Positions 1 through 12,904 of a stretch of DNA of 64,000 bases are shown piece by piece. This DNA comes from Brugia malayi (Eukaryota > Nematoda > Chromadorea > Rhabditida > Onchocercidae), in contig NW_025062479.1 of NCBI RefSeq assembly GCF_000002995.4, forward strand, positions 23,738,221-23,802,220, written 5' to 3'. The notes under the pieces were generated by a model. The model saw only the letters and a list, made by a program, of their open reading frames with translations. It made no database searches and had not been told where the DNA came from. The first letter of the stretch is position 1; each line of letters begins with the position of its first letter. Position numbers and translations under genes: made by a program.

Positions 1-109
1 TGCTGTTGTTTGATAGATATTGATTAAAAGCGATCAATAGTGATCAGTGCTGTTGTTTGATAGATATTGATTAAAAGCGATCAATAGTGATCAGTGCTGT
101 CATTTGGTT
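1..109. repeat. 47-bp tandem repeat, two full copies at the window edge
   Basis: Two exact copies of a 47-bp unit beginning TGCTGTTGTTTGATAGATAT lie at 1-47 and 48-94, followed by the start of a third copy that diverges after TGCTGT. The array probably continues to the left of the window. The unit contains TGATCA/GATCAA cores. No coding potential is seen. Confidence 0.9.
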
Positions 110-2759
110 TTAAAAATTTCAGAAAAATTTTTTCATTATTTCAATCATTGATAATTTTAAAGTAATAAAATTTTTTTGAAAAAAATAATAATTTGTTTCT
201 TTTTTTGATTAATATAAAAATATTTAACAATTTTTAATGTAATAAATTGAGATGAAAATTTTTAATTTCACTAATTTCATATTAAATAATTTTGTTATTT
301 TTGCTACAAATAAATATTTTAAATTTAATTTTAACATTCATCAATAATATATTATTCATTTATGCAAATTTGAATTGATATAATCATTTATCTAAATTCT
401 ACTAACTAAATTTTAAAAAAAAATTGATAATAATTTATCTAAACTTATGACAATTTGATATTCTAATTCCAATTAATATTTATTTCAATAATTATTATAA
501 TAAATATTCAAAATAATGATAAAAATTAATATCAACAGTTGAAAATAATGATAAGAATAGTGATAAAATTTGATAATTAATTTGATAAGCAATGTTTTAA
601 TTATAGATAATTTTTAATGGATTATTATTTTGCAAATTATCTTTCATTTATGCAAATATTTTCCAATTTATTGCAGAAAATTTAGCAATAATATGTTTAA
701 TAATCATTTTCATATTGAATAAAATCATTTTAAAATATTATAAAATCTAATTTTAAGAAATCTAAATTCAAAATAAGTAATTAATAATTTCTTAATTAAA
801 TAAAAAGCAATTAAATTTTCAGAGTGATCGAATTACTAATCATTATCACATTTATTGCTCTTATCAAACCTGTTTTTTCCCTCTCTCTCTCTCTCTCTCT
901 CTTTGTTTCAAGATGAAAAAAAAGATATAAATTCATTTCAAATTTGAATTTATTTTAATTTTAATTAAAATAATTAAAAATAATCTCTTCTAATTAAGCT
1001 GAATTATTATATAGGAAATGATAATCGTATAATGAATGATTAGAAAATGATAAATTTTCCATTTATATTTGAATATATTTAATTTCAAATCAAAAATAAA
1101 AAAAAATAAAAATGAAAAGCTACAAAAAAATTTTTCTAAATTTTTTTTTTTTTTTTAAAAATGTTTTAAGAAATGAAATAAAAATAATTCCCCAAAGGGC
1201 ATTTAGCAACTATCTAATTTCAATTTTTACCTTTTTTTTTTCTTCTTTTTGCTCCTTTAATTTTTTTTTAAATTTTTATTTCCAATTGTATGAAATAAAA
1301 TAAAATGCACTAATTGAACTGAATTACTACATTTAATGAAATTAATTACTATATTTAACTGAATTACTGAATTACTAAATTTAATAAAATTAAAAAAAAA
1401 ATTTCATATTTAATTAAATGCTTCATTTTAAATGAAAATGTAAATTAGCAAAATGAAATAATTGAAAAGTTAATTATTAATTATTATTTTTTTTTTTTGC
1501 TTTTCAAATATGTTTTCAATTATTAAATTTTATCAAAAAAAAAAAAAGCTAAAAAATAAGATTTAAAAATTTGAAAAATTTTATTACCTAAAATTATTAA
1601 TCATCCAATTTGAACAATTTTAGAATTTTAAACAATAATTGCAATTAATTATTAGCCTTTTTTCCTAACATTTTCGAAAATAATTGCATAATAGTAAAAT
1701 AATAAAATAAAAATTAAAATATAATTTTTTTTTTAAATAATAAAATATAAAAATTAAAAATTTACTCAAAATTTATTTTTACAATTAAAAATTTAAAACT
1801 AATTGAAATTATCTTTTTGATAAAAATGAAATGTGTCATTTTTTTTTTTTTTAAAAAAAATAAAACAGAAAAGAATTGTTTTAGTTTAAAAAGCGAAAAT
1901 ATTTTAAGGAAAAATTTATTTTTGGAATTAATGAAAAAAAAAAAAAATTTCTTTTTTTTTTTTTTAAATCGCTAAATTTTTTTAAATTATATTTCAACAA
2001 TTAATTAATTAATTTTCTGCTACTCTTTTTTTTTTCTTCCTTTCTTTTTAAAACTTTCAGAAATTAGAAAACAAGATTATTTTCTGGAATAATCAATTTT
2101 AACATATTTTTTTGATTTATTAAAAGAAATTTTAAAAACTTTTTTTTTTTTTAAAATCTGAGAAAAAATTAATTTTTGTTTTATGTTTTAGCTGTTTTTG
2201 AATTAAAAATCTAATACAAAAAATATTTGTATTTTAATTAATTGTTTTATCCAAAATAAAAAAATAAAAACAAAAAAGAAAAACATGAAAAACCTGATTT
2301 AGAAATGATTATTTTTTTTTCGTTTTAATTTTAATTTTTTAATTTTTAATTTTTTGTTTTAATTTAACAACCATTAATATATCAAAAAATGCTTTCATTA
2401 TCTTTTGATGATTTAAAATAATTTAAATACTTTTGCAAATTAGCACTTTACATTTAAACAAACTTTCTCGTAGCACAAAAAAGTTTTTTAAAACAGAAAA
2501 GAAAAGAGAAAATAAACTTTTACTTTATAAATTATTCAATTTTAGGGTGAAATTTTTATCCATAAAGTATAAATAAGTAAGTTAAATTATTAATTTAAAA
2601 TGTTTGTTTATTAATTTCAAATTAATTTAATTAATAATTATTTTCATTCTAATTTTCATTAAAAAAAAAAAAAAAAAAAAGATGATTGGTTCAGGAAGAA
2701 CTTTTGTTTATTTTATTTTATAATGTTTATATTCACAATTTTATTTTTTTTTAAAATTA
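110..2759. other. AT-rich stretch with no gene seen
   Basis: Only long A and T runs, short AT-rich words and a CT microsatellite at about 880-903 are visible. The open stretch at 1112-1303 encodes a low-complexity F/K/N-rich peptide typical of chance translation of AT-rich DNA. No splice-bounded coding block or RNA gene was recognised. Confidence 0.6.
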
Positions 2760-3560
2760 TTTATTTATCAGTTTATTGATAACGAAATTTTATTTATTTA
2801 TCAGTTCAGTAATAATTATAATTAGTTATCAGTTCACTAATAATTAATTGTTTATCAGTTTATCAATAATTATAATTATTTATCAGTTTATTAATAATTA
2901 TTTTACATCGATTTATTAATGACAAAATTTTATTTATTTATCAGTTTATTAATGATTATTTTTTATCAGTTTATTAATGATTATAATTACTTATCAGTCT
3001 ATTAATGATTATATTTATTTATCAGTTTATTAATGATTTTTATTTATCAGTTTATTAATAATTATAATTATTAATCAGTTTATTAATAATTAATACCAAC
3101 AAAATTTTATTTATTTATTAGTTTATTAATGATTATTTTTTATCAGTTTATTAATGATTATAATTACTTATCAGTCTATTAATGATTATATTTATTTATC
3201 AGTTTATTAATGATTTTTTATTTATCAGTTTATTAATAATTATAATTATTAATCAGTTTATTAATAATTAATACCAACAAAATTTTATTTATTTATTAGT
3301 TTATTAATGATTATTTTTTATCAGTTTATTAATGATTATAATTAATTATCAGTATATTAATGATTATAATTATTTCTCAGTTTATTAATAATTATTTATT
3401 TATCAGTTTATCATAAATATTTATCGGTTTATTAATGATTGTAATTATTTATCAATTTATTGATAATTATTTGTTTATCAGTTTATTAATAACAAAATTT
3501 TATGCATTTATTAGTTTATTAATAATTATAATAATTTATTTATCACTTTATTAACAACGA
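2760..3560. repeat. Degenerate TTTATCAGTTTATTAATAAT array
   Basis: About 25 imperfect copies of a core reading TTTATCAGTTTATTAATGAT, with spacers of variable length. Two longer segments beginning ACAAAATTTTATTTATTTAT recur at about 160-bp spacing near 3109 and 3279, showing a second, higher-order duplication. Non-coding. Confidence 0.85.
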
Positions 3561-4859
3561 AATTTCATTTAATTTATTAATTGAATATTTTGAAATGATA
3601 ACCGAAGTAGTAAGCATAAATAAATAATTTTAAAATAACTTTATTCTATATTTGTTAAATTTTGGTTTCATCGATATAATTTATAAATTTATTTAATTTC
3701 ATCTCGTATTTTAATTTTTAAATTTAATTACTTCGATTTAGCTTAAAATTTTATTTATATTGTAAAATTTTATATTGCAAATAAAATTTTATTGTATTTT
3801 CTTCAATTCATTCAAATTTATTTTCTCAATTCTAATATTTAATAGATATTAATATGTTTGTGAAAATTTTATTTACAGTTTAAATTACTATTAAAATGAT
3901 ATTTTCAAAAATTTCAAATCAAACAAAGCATTTAGAAATTTAGCTTTCAATAAATTAAAAATCTTTTTAAACTTGTTCTTACCCTTTTTTTTTTTTTTTT
4001 TAATTTATTGTTTAGTAATCATTTAGTAAATCCAATTGATAAACAATTTGAAATTTCTTGTTTTTTTGTTCTTTTTTTTTTGTTAGAAAAATACTTTAAA
4101 TTATTTTAATTGATTTAAATTTATAAAACCGTTTAACATTTAATTTTTTAAACAAAAAAGGGTAAAAAAATTGATTAAAAGATTAAATTTATCAATGAAA
4201 TATTTAAAAATTTGTTTGTTCTTTTATTTTTCTCATTGCTTTTTCCATTTTAACTATGAAATGAAAAAATTACTAAAAAAAAATTAAAAAATTAAAAATT
4301 AGTAGCTAAAATAGCAAAAAAAAAGATTAAAATAAAAAAAAAAATAAATTTGAAAAATTATTTCATTGTGATTTTTTTCCTTTTTAATATTTTTTATTAT
4401 CAGCAAAAAAAAAAAAAAAAAAAAAAAACGATTGATAAATGATAATGGATCCAATTATCAGCCGAAATGATAAAACAATGAATGAATTAAATTCCTTTTA
4501 ATAATTATTAAAATTTAAAAAAATTTTTTTATGTTCATTACTAATTATATTGAATGTAATAATAAATTACAAAGTTTTAATTTTAATTTAAGTTTATTTA
4601 TTTATTTTTTTTTAATAATATTTAAAACAAAATTTTTTTTTTTTTGTCGATTATTTTCTAATTTACTAATTTAATTTGAAATTTCATTTTACAATTATTC
4701 ATCAAATTAAAGAAAAAAAAAAACGAAAAACTTTTTCTTTTCCTTTTAAAAATTTTAAAATTCATCATTAATCTTTTTCGTTTCTTTTTTAAAAAATTTC
4801 AATTTACAAAAGCAAAGAGAAGAAAATGAAAAATTTTTTTGAAGCAAAAACATGTTGCT
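3561..4859. other. AT-rich stretch with no gene seen
   Basis: Homopolymer-rich intergenic sequence between two arrays. I see no coding block, RNA gene or clear repeat in it. Confidence 0.55.
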
Positions 4860-6632
4860 TTATTGATAATAAAAAAATTAATTAAATATATATTAAATAT
4901 TTTGATTTTAAGTAAAGCATTTCAAATTTATATTTATTTTGATCAAATCATCGATTAAATCATTCAAATCACTTATTCATGATCAACAAAATTTGATAAA
5001 AATTCAAAATGCATGTAATATTTCATATATTGATAATAACATAATTAATTAAAATTTATTAAATATTTTGATTTTAAGTAAAGCATTTCAAATTTATATT
5101 TATTTTGATCAAATCATCGATTAAATCATTCAAATCACTTATTCTTGATCAACAAAATTTGATAAAAAATTCAAAATGCATGTAATTATTTCATATATTG
5201 ATAATAAAAAAATTAATTAAATATATATTAAATATTTTGATTTTAAGTTAAGCATTTCAAATTTATGTTTATTTTGTTTAAATCATTTATTTTATTTTGA
5301 TTAAATCATTCAAATCACTTATTCTTGATCAACAAAATTTGATAAAAAATTCAAAATGCATGTAATTATTTCATATATTGATAATAACATAATTAATTAA
5401 AATTTATTAAATATTTTGATTTTAAGTAAAGCATTTCAAATTTATATTTATTTTGATCAAATCATCGATTAAATCATTCAAATCACTTATTCTTGATCAA
5501 CAAAATTTGATAAAAAATTCAAAATGCATGTAATTATTTCATATATTGATAATAAAAAAATTAATTAAATATATATTAAATATTTTGATTTTAAGTTAAG
5601 CATTTCAAATTTATGTTTATTTTGTTTAAATCATTTATTTTATTTTGATTAAATCATTCAAATCACTTATTCTTGATCAGCAGAATTTGATAAAAATTTC
5701 AAATTGCATGTAATTATTTCACACATTGATGATAACATAATTAATTAAAATTTTTTAAATATTTTGATTTTAAGTTAAGCATTTCAAATTTATGTTTATT
5801 TTGTTTAAATCATTTATTTTATTTTAAATCATTCAAATCACTTATTCTTGATCAACAAAATTTGATAAAAATTTCAAATTGCATGTAATTATTTCATATA
5901 TTGATAATAACAAAATTAATTAAAATTTATGAAATATTTTGATTTTAAGTTAAGCATTTCAAATTTATGTTTATTTTGTTTAAATCATTTATTTTATTTT
6001 GATTAAATCATTCAAATCACTTATTCTTGATCAACAGAATTTGATAAAAATTTCAAATTGCATGTAATTATTTCACACATTGATGATAACATAATTAATT
6101 AAAATTTTTTAAATATTTTGATTTTAAGTTAAGCATTTCAAATTTATGTTTATTTTGTTTAAATCATTTATTTTATTTTGATTAAATCATTCAAATCACT
6201 TATTCTTGATCAACAGAATTTGATAAAAATTTCAAATTGCATGTAATTATTTCACACATTGATGATAACATAATTAATTAAAATTTTTTAAATATTTTGA
6301 TTTTAAGTTAAGCATTTCAAATTTATGTTTATTTTGTTTAAATCATTTATTTTATTTTGATTAAATCATTCAAATCACTTATTCTTGATCAACAGAATTT
6401 GATAAAAATTTCAAATTGCATGTAATTATTTCACACATTGATGATAACATAATTAATTAAAATTTATGAGATATTTTGATTTTAAGTTAAGCATTTCAAA
6501 TTTATGTTTATTTTGTTTAAATCATTTATTTTATTTTGATTAAATCATTCAAATCACTTATTCTTGATCAACAAAATTTGATAAAAATTTCAAATTGCAT
6601 GTAATTATTTCATACATTGATGATAACATAAG
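4860..6632. repeat. Satellite-like array, unit 166-179 bp, about 10 copies
   Basis: Taking the word TTTGATTTTAAGT as a marker, copies fall at about 4901, 5067, 5236, 5415, 5584, 5763, 5938, 6117, 6296 and 6475. Spacing is 166, 169, 179, 169, 179, 175, 179, 179 and 179. Each unit also carries CATTCAAATCACTTATTC, TTGATCAACA and GCATGTAATTATTTCA. The early copies alternate between two subtypes, one with GATCAAATCATCGATTAAAT and one with GTTTAAATCATTTATTTTA, giving a dimeric higher-order structure. Later copies are nearly uniform. The unit length is close to nucleosome spacing. Non-coding. Confidence 0.95.
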
Positions 6633-6769
6633 CATAAAGAAGCTTATCAAAAATTTAGTAATCACTTTCTTATCAGTAACAGCAACTATCTAAAGTTTTA
6701 AAAAATTTTTTAACAAAATGCATATTTTAACATGTAAATAAAACATTTAAATGAGCGAATAACATGCAA

Positions 6770-7340
6770 TATCAAACTGATTATTCAATAATTTTTTATC
6801 AGTTAATCTTATCAGTTAATCAATTTAAGAGTTTTTAAAATTGTTATTTAATTATCATTTTTCTGATAACAAATGAACAAATTAATTTCTCATTTTTATC
6901 ATATTGTAAGCTCAATAATTTTTTATCAGTTAATCAATGTAAGATTTATCAGTTAATCTTATCAGTTAATCAGTTTAAGAATTTTTAAAATTGTTATTTA
7001 ATATTTATCATTTTTTATTTGTCAGAAATGAACAAATGTATTTTTTATTTTTATCATATTGTAAGCTCAATAATTTTTTATCAGTTAATCAAATTTAAAA
7101 TTGCATTAAAAATTTTTTTTTCAATTCATTATTTAATATTTATCATTTTTCATTTATCACTTTTCTAATCACAAATGAACACCTTTATCATATTTTAAGC
7201 TCAATAATAATCAAAAACAACAACAAAAAAAAAAGCAATCAATCAATCAATAAAAATTAATCAAATTTAAAATTTTTTTTCAATTCATTATTCAATATTT
7301 ATCATTTATCTAATCACAAAATAAACAAAATTAATTTGTT
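6770..7340. repeat. Degenerate array with TTATCAGTTAATC core
   Basis: About four imperfect copies of a block of roughly 140-160 bp containing TAAGCTCAATAATTTTTTAT, repeated TTATCAGTTAATC and AATATTTATCATTT. Later copies are shortened. Non-coding. Confidence 0.7.
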
Positions 7341-7511
7341 TATTTTTTATCATAATTTTGAGCACAAAAGAAAAAACTTATATTTTACTATGAAAGTTTA
7401 GTTTCAAAAAAAAATTTTTTTTTTTCTTTTTTTATCCTTCTTATCGTCGTCACACCATGAAACAATTCACTTTATCATTTGTTTTTAAAAAAAATAATTT
7501 TTAAATTATTT

Positions 7512-7545
<34 letters not shown>

Positions 7546-7786
7546 AAAAAAGAAAGCGACAAATTTGAAATTGAATTCGACAAAATGTTAAGCTTTTCCA
7601 TTCTACCACCTTTATTTGCTACCATTTTTTTTTTTTTTTCGTTTTAATTTCTTTCTTTCTGTTTTATTTTATTTTATTTTATTTTATTTTTTTTAATTGC
7701 CCAAAAGCAGTTTTAAACAAAATTAATTTACTTTTTAATTTCCACTTTATTTTTTTTTTTTTTGCTTCCAATCGACATTCTTGTTG

Positions 7787-7869
7787 TATATAAAATAGGA
7801 AAATTTTTTAGCAATAAACATTCAATTATCATTTGATAAATATTTTCGTGTGCTCAAATATTTATTAAG
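7787..7869 (+). promoter_or_regulatory. Possible TATA box with short leader and 5' splice site
   Basis: TATATAAAA at 7787-7795 stands in less monotonous sequence. A segment without ATG follows and ends in AAG|GTAATC at 7869/7870. This is the arrangement expected for a core promoter and a non-coding first exon. No matching coding exon is seen nearby. The closest plus-strand acceptor attached to a gene is at 12671, before the collagen start, so a remote leader exon is conceivable but unproven. Confidence 0.22.
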
Positions 7870-8705
7870 GTAATCATTTCAAACTATTTTTTTTTTCTTT
7901 AAAATTATTTTTAAATTTTAAAACTTATATATTTCTATAATTTAATTATTACCAATTAGCAATCATGCATGATGATCAAATAATTTTGAAAACTTTTTTA
8001 CTAGTTTATAACTGAAAAAAAAAGAAATATCTGATAGCTAAGGTATAAATAAATGCTTTAGGCGCAAATTGCAAAAAATTAAAGTAAATAAATTTTAAAA
8101 TTTATTTATTTCTTTTATTTAATTATTATCAATTAGCTATCATTACATAATGGTCAAAATAATTTTTTACATATGGAATAATAATAATTTTTTTTTGCAA
8201 AAACTTTTTTACTAGTTTATATTGAGTGAAAATATCTGATAGCTAAGATATAAATAAATTCTTTAGGCGCAAAATGCATTTTTATGGGCGGAAAAATCAA
8301 AGTAAATAAATTTTAATACTTATATATTTCATTTATTTAATTATTATCAATTAATTATTGCACATAATGGTCAAAATAATTTTTCACATATGAAATAATA
8401 ATAATTATTTTTTTTTTTAAATTTTTATACTAGTTTATATTAAGTGAAAATATATGATAGCTAAGATAATGCGCAAAATGCATTTTGATGGGCGGAAAAA
8501 TCCTATTATTTAATTATTAATTATCATACATGATGATCAAATGTTTTTTCATATATGAAATAATTACTATTATTTATTTCTTTTTGAAACTTTTTTACTA
8601 TTGGAATAAAAACATCTCATAACTAAGGTAAAAATAAATGCTTTAGGCGCAAAATGCATTTTGGTGGGCGGTAAAATCAAAGTAAATAAAATTTTGTAAA
8701 TTATA
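7870..8705. repeat. Four degenerate copies of a roughly 200-bp unit
   Basis: Each copy contains AATTATTATCAATTAG, a run with ACTAGTTTATA, a GATAGCTAAG word and, in the better preserved copies, CTTTAGGCGCAAAATGCATT followed by GGGCGG. The marker CTTTAGGCGC or its remnant occurs near 8059, 8262, 8470 and 8641. No coding frame is conserved between copies. Confidence 0.8.
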
Positions 8706-11700
8706 TTTACAAATTTTTGTCAACATTTTTCTATAAATTGTTATACAATTTTCATCATACATCATTAATTAGTTAATTAAATTAGCTAAAAAATATGCAA
8801 AAAAAAAGGAAACAAACATAAATACTTTTAATTAAGTAATAAAATTTATTTCAATTTTAAATCATAAATTCTTATTAGCTTAAATATTTACAGTAAATAT
8901 TTCACTAACAAAATAATTATCCCCGCCGGGAATGTAAATAAAATGTTTATTAATTGCTGTGGTATTTGTAATTGAGAAATTGAAAACAAGTTTTTTTCAT
9001 TTCGTTAATTTCTCCCTTTTATATTTTAATCGGTCATAAAATTTCGTTCGTTCTTTTTTCTTTTTTCATTGTTCATAGAAATGAATTGTTGTTGTTGTTT
9101 ATTATTTATGTTTATGTTTACATTTCAATGACTGTTTTTTATTGTCAGCAAAAAAGAAAAAAAAAACTTTTTTATTTTCAAAATATTATTTGTTAAATAT
9201 GCATTTTAATTAAAAAAAAATATTTTATCGTTTTTTAATATATTTTTATTTTTATATAACAATTATATATTATTTTGTTATATAATAATTTTCTAATTAT
9301 TTATTATAAATATTTGTTTGTTATTAAATAATTTTTCAAATTAATTAAATTAAATTATAAAAAATATTAAAAAAAAAAATTTTGTTTTGTGGTAATTTGT
9401 TTTTTTCTTTTTTCTTAAACAATTATTATCGATTTGATAAGGTAATTAACTTTTAAAAAAAGGTAGAAAATATTTTGCTATTAAAAATTTCTTATCAAAA
9501 ATTATATTTTGTAAAATTTTTTCAAATTTGAATTTTTATTTAGTAAATTAGACTAATCTTTGTTTTTTTTGTCTCCTTTTTTTATCAACAAATAATGATA
9601 TAAGCCAAGTTTTCTTGGCCCGTTCGAGAAAAATAAATAAATAATTTTTATTTATTTATGTATAATTTTTATTCTTACATTTTTTTTTAAAAATTTTGAT
9701 CATTTTTTTTTTAAAAAAAAGATTGCAATTGAAAAAAATTCTGTTCAAAAATTTAAAAATTAATTTTAGAAGTGAAAAAGTGAAAGAAATAATATTTAAA
9801 AATCAGAAATTAATTTCAAATAGAACAAAAGAATATTTTATTCTATTTGGCAAATTCAATTATTCAAATCAGATAGAACAAAAGAAATATAATTATTTTC
9901 TAATTATAATATATTTTATAATTAATTATTTAGCATTTTCTTAATTATCAAATAAGTAAATAAATAAAGCGCAAAATGAATTATTTTGTTTGGAATTGTA
10001 AACAAAACATTTGAGCAATTAAAATTTTGTAATAAAATTAAAACATAAATGATTAATAAAATAAATTTTATTCAAATTTTTTATTACTAATTTAAAATTA
10101 TTTCAAAAATTTTGCCGTAAATGAAATCACTAATAAAATAAAAGAGCGAGAGAGAGGGAAAGAGAAAGAGAGAGAGAGAGAGATTCTCTTAGAATTTTAT
10201 TGATATTTTTTTTATCATTAATTTGAAACAAGTTTTATCAAATTTCTTGTTATTTGAACAAAAATTAGGACAGAATATGAAAAAAAAAAAATTTAACTGT
10301 TTTTTTTTTTTTAATTTTTTAATTTTTAATTTTTTTAAATCTTTTGGAAATGCGCAATAGAGCGCAAATGACGAGGTCAATTTTTAATAACGTCACTTTT
10401 TCTCAGGAATAAATAATGAACAAAATGTTTGAATTAGGATGAATGATTAATTATTATTCTCGAGATTCTGTCGCACTCAACCGAGAGCTCTATTAAATCG
10501 TTTGAAAAAATACAAAAAAAATTTATATCAATTTGATTTTGTGATATTATTTTTGTTGTTTTCATTTTCAAACAAATTTTTGCGCTTTCTTTGTTCTCAA
10601 ATTTATAAATTGAAAATGAAAAATGAACAAATTACGACAATTCTTTTTCACTTTTCTGTTGTTATTATTTTATCTAATCATTTATCAGAGAATTTATCAG
10701 AGAACTGTTTATCCATTTTTTCTAATCATTTATCAAACAATTAATTTTTCCATTTTATTTAATCATTTTTGAAATTACTGATAAGAAATGATTAAAATGA
10801 AATGTTCTTTTTTTTTTGATTTGATTTACTTTTGTTTTTTTTTCGAACTATCACTCTTTTAATTGAAATTATTTGAAATCACTGATAAGAAACATGATAA
10901 GAAATGATTAAATTGAAATGTTCTTTTTTTTGATTTGATTTGATTTACTTTTGTTTTTTTTTTTTTTTTCAAATTTTTATTCTTTTAATTGAAATTATCT
11001 TTGCAAAAAGAGTGGAATATTTCGAAAAAATTTTCATTTTAAAATATTATCAATTAAATTTTGAAAAGGTTAAATTTTGAGTGAAATTTTTTTTATTTAA
11101 TTCAAAAAATGACACATAAATATTTTATATTTAGTTTTTCTTTTTTCTTATATTTTTTTAATATTTTATATTTAAATTTTTTTATATTTTATTTTCTTGT
11201 ATTTGATATTTTAATTTCAATTTCTTTGATAACTTATTCCTGTTTTTTTTTTTTTAAATTCATTTTTACATTTGCAAAAAGTTTTTTCACTCAAAAAATT
11301 CTTATCAATTTTTAATTTACAAATTGATGAGAATAATTTTATCTTTGGAAATGTTAAAATAAATTTAGAATTATTACATTTATTTATGAATTAAAAATTT
11401 TTTCGCATTATAATTTTAAATTTTATTCCTAAATTAAACATTTAGTATTATTTTTTTTTTTTCATTTTTGCAATAATTACTACATTTATTGAAATTGTTA
11501 AAACTTTCAAATTTAAAAAAAAAAGAAGATTCTAATCAATTTTTTTCTTTAATTCACTAATGAAACATTTCTGTATTTCATTTAATTATTAATTAAAATT
11601 AATCATAATTATATTTAAAATAAATAATTTAAGATCATTCTATTGTTTTTTTTTTTTTTTTTTTTTAAATGTGGCATAGTTTATAACAGAAAAAAGAGAA

Positions 11701-12029
11701 AAAAAAATGGTAAAAATATAATTTTATTATTTGTAATAAAAATATAATAAAGAAAAATAAAAATAATAATAATAATAAAATAGAGAAAAAAGAAAGATAA
11801 ATTAATTTTTCAGTGTTAACAATTTATTCCATAAAAATTATTTTCAAAAAAAAAAAAAAAGGAAATATTGTTTTTATTTATTAAAATAAATAATTCCATT
11901 CTAGCATTTAGCAAACTTTTTGACCTTTGACACGCGAAATACTCCATTTTTTTTTTTTTTTTGAAATAGTGAAAAAAATGAATGAAATTAAAAAATTCTT
12001 ATAATCAAATTTTTTTTTAAATAATTTTT
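8706..12029. other. Gene-free AT-rich stretch
   Basis: Nothing supportable as a gene. A GA microsatellite lies at about 10144-10183. A small inverted repeat, GCCAAG/CTTGGC, sits at about 9604-9620. A local tandem duplication near 10770-10990 shares ACTGATAAGAAA and TGAAATGTTCTTTTTTTT. The open stretches at 9696-9944, 10502-10744 and 11109-11315 are low-complexity and lack start context or splice sites. Confidence 0.55.
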
Positions 12030-12680
12030 AAATATAAACATACTGCAGTATAAGGATAAGAAATAATTATAATTAAACATTAAATTTAAGTTTTATTTTA
12101 AAAAAAAAGCAAAAAAAAAAAGAAAAGAAAAGAGAAATGATGTATAAATTAATGTTGATTTTTTATTAATTTTCTTTTCTACTATTTAAAAAAAAAATTT
12201 TTTTACTGTATTGAAATGAATATTAGTATAATTGAACATTAAATTTAAATTTTATTTAAAAAAAAAGCAAAAAAAGGAAAAACATGAAAATGCGCAAAAA
12301 TGATATTAAATAATTTTATTTAATTATTAATATAATTTTAATTGTATAATTTAATATTAATTTATTTATTATTAAAAAATATTTTTTAATTTTTTTTTTT
12401 TTACAGAGATCAAAGATTTTAATTTTCTTTTCTACTAATCAAAAAAAAAATTTTTTTTTACTGTAATGAAATGAATATTAGTATAATTAAACATTAAATT
12501 TAAATTTAAGTTTTATTTAAAAAAAAAAATAGCAAAAAAAGGAAAAACACGGAAATGCGCAAAAATGATATTTAAATAATTTTATTTATTTATTAATATA
12601 ATTTTAATTGTATAATTTAATATTAATTTATTTATTATTTAAAAATTATTTTTTATTTCTCTTTTTTACAGAGATCAAAG
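12030..12680 (+). repeat. Tandem duplication upstream of the collagen, carrying its 3' splice site
   Basis: Two long copies of about 250-265 bp (about 12171-12415 and 12424-12680) share TTTCTTTTCTACT, GAATATTAGTATAATT, ATGCGCAAAAATGATATT and end in ACAG|AGATCAAAG. A third, more decayed copy of the AAACATTAAATTTAAG segment starts near 12030. The copied end includes a splice acceptor (AG at 12405-12406) and nine bases of the transcribed region. The true acceptor is at 12670-12671. Confidence 0.85.
12660..12672 (+). promoter_or_regulatory. 3' splice site just upstream of the collagen start codon
   Basis: TCTCTTTTTTACAG ends at 12671, 20 nt before the ATG at 12692. A pyrimidine-rich acceptor so close to a start codon is what a spliced-leader trans-splice site looks like in nematodes. 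It could equally end a 5'UTR intron. RNA data would decide. Confidence 0.6.
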
Positions 12681-12691
12681 AAAAAAAAAAA

Positions 12692-12904
12692 ATGTATGAA
12701 AAAGACAGGGAGCAAGAATGCAAGAATTTAAAATTAGTAGCATTTATTGGTGTCGCAATGTCAACAATTGCAACATTAGTTTGCGTGATCTCAGTACCAT
12801 TACTGTACAATTACATGCAGCACATGCATTCAGTAATGCAATCAGAAGTAGACTTTTGCAAGTTACGATCCAGTAATATATGGCGAGAAGTAACGCGAAC
12901 ACAA
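12692..12904 (+). CDS. Collagen exon 1
   Basis: Encodes residues 1-71: cytoplasmic tail, signal anchor and homology box A. It ends in CAA followed by the donor GTTTGT at 12905. The reading frame closes nine bases later in the intron. Confidence 0.9.

Noticed and set aside
9600..9640. Hairpin GCCAAG/CTTGGC followed by CCCGTTCGAG, resembling a tRNA T-arm
   Set aside because: No acceptor stem, D-arm or anticodon arm could be drawn around it.
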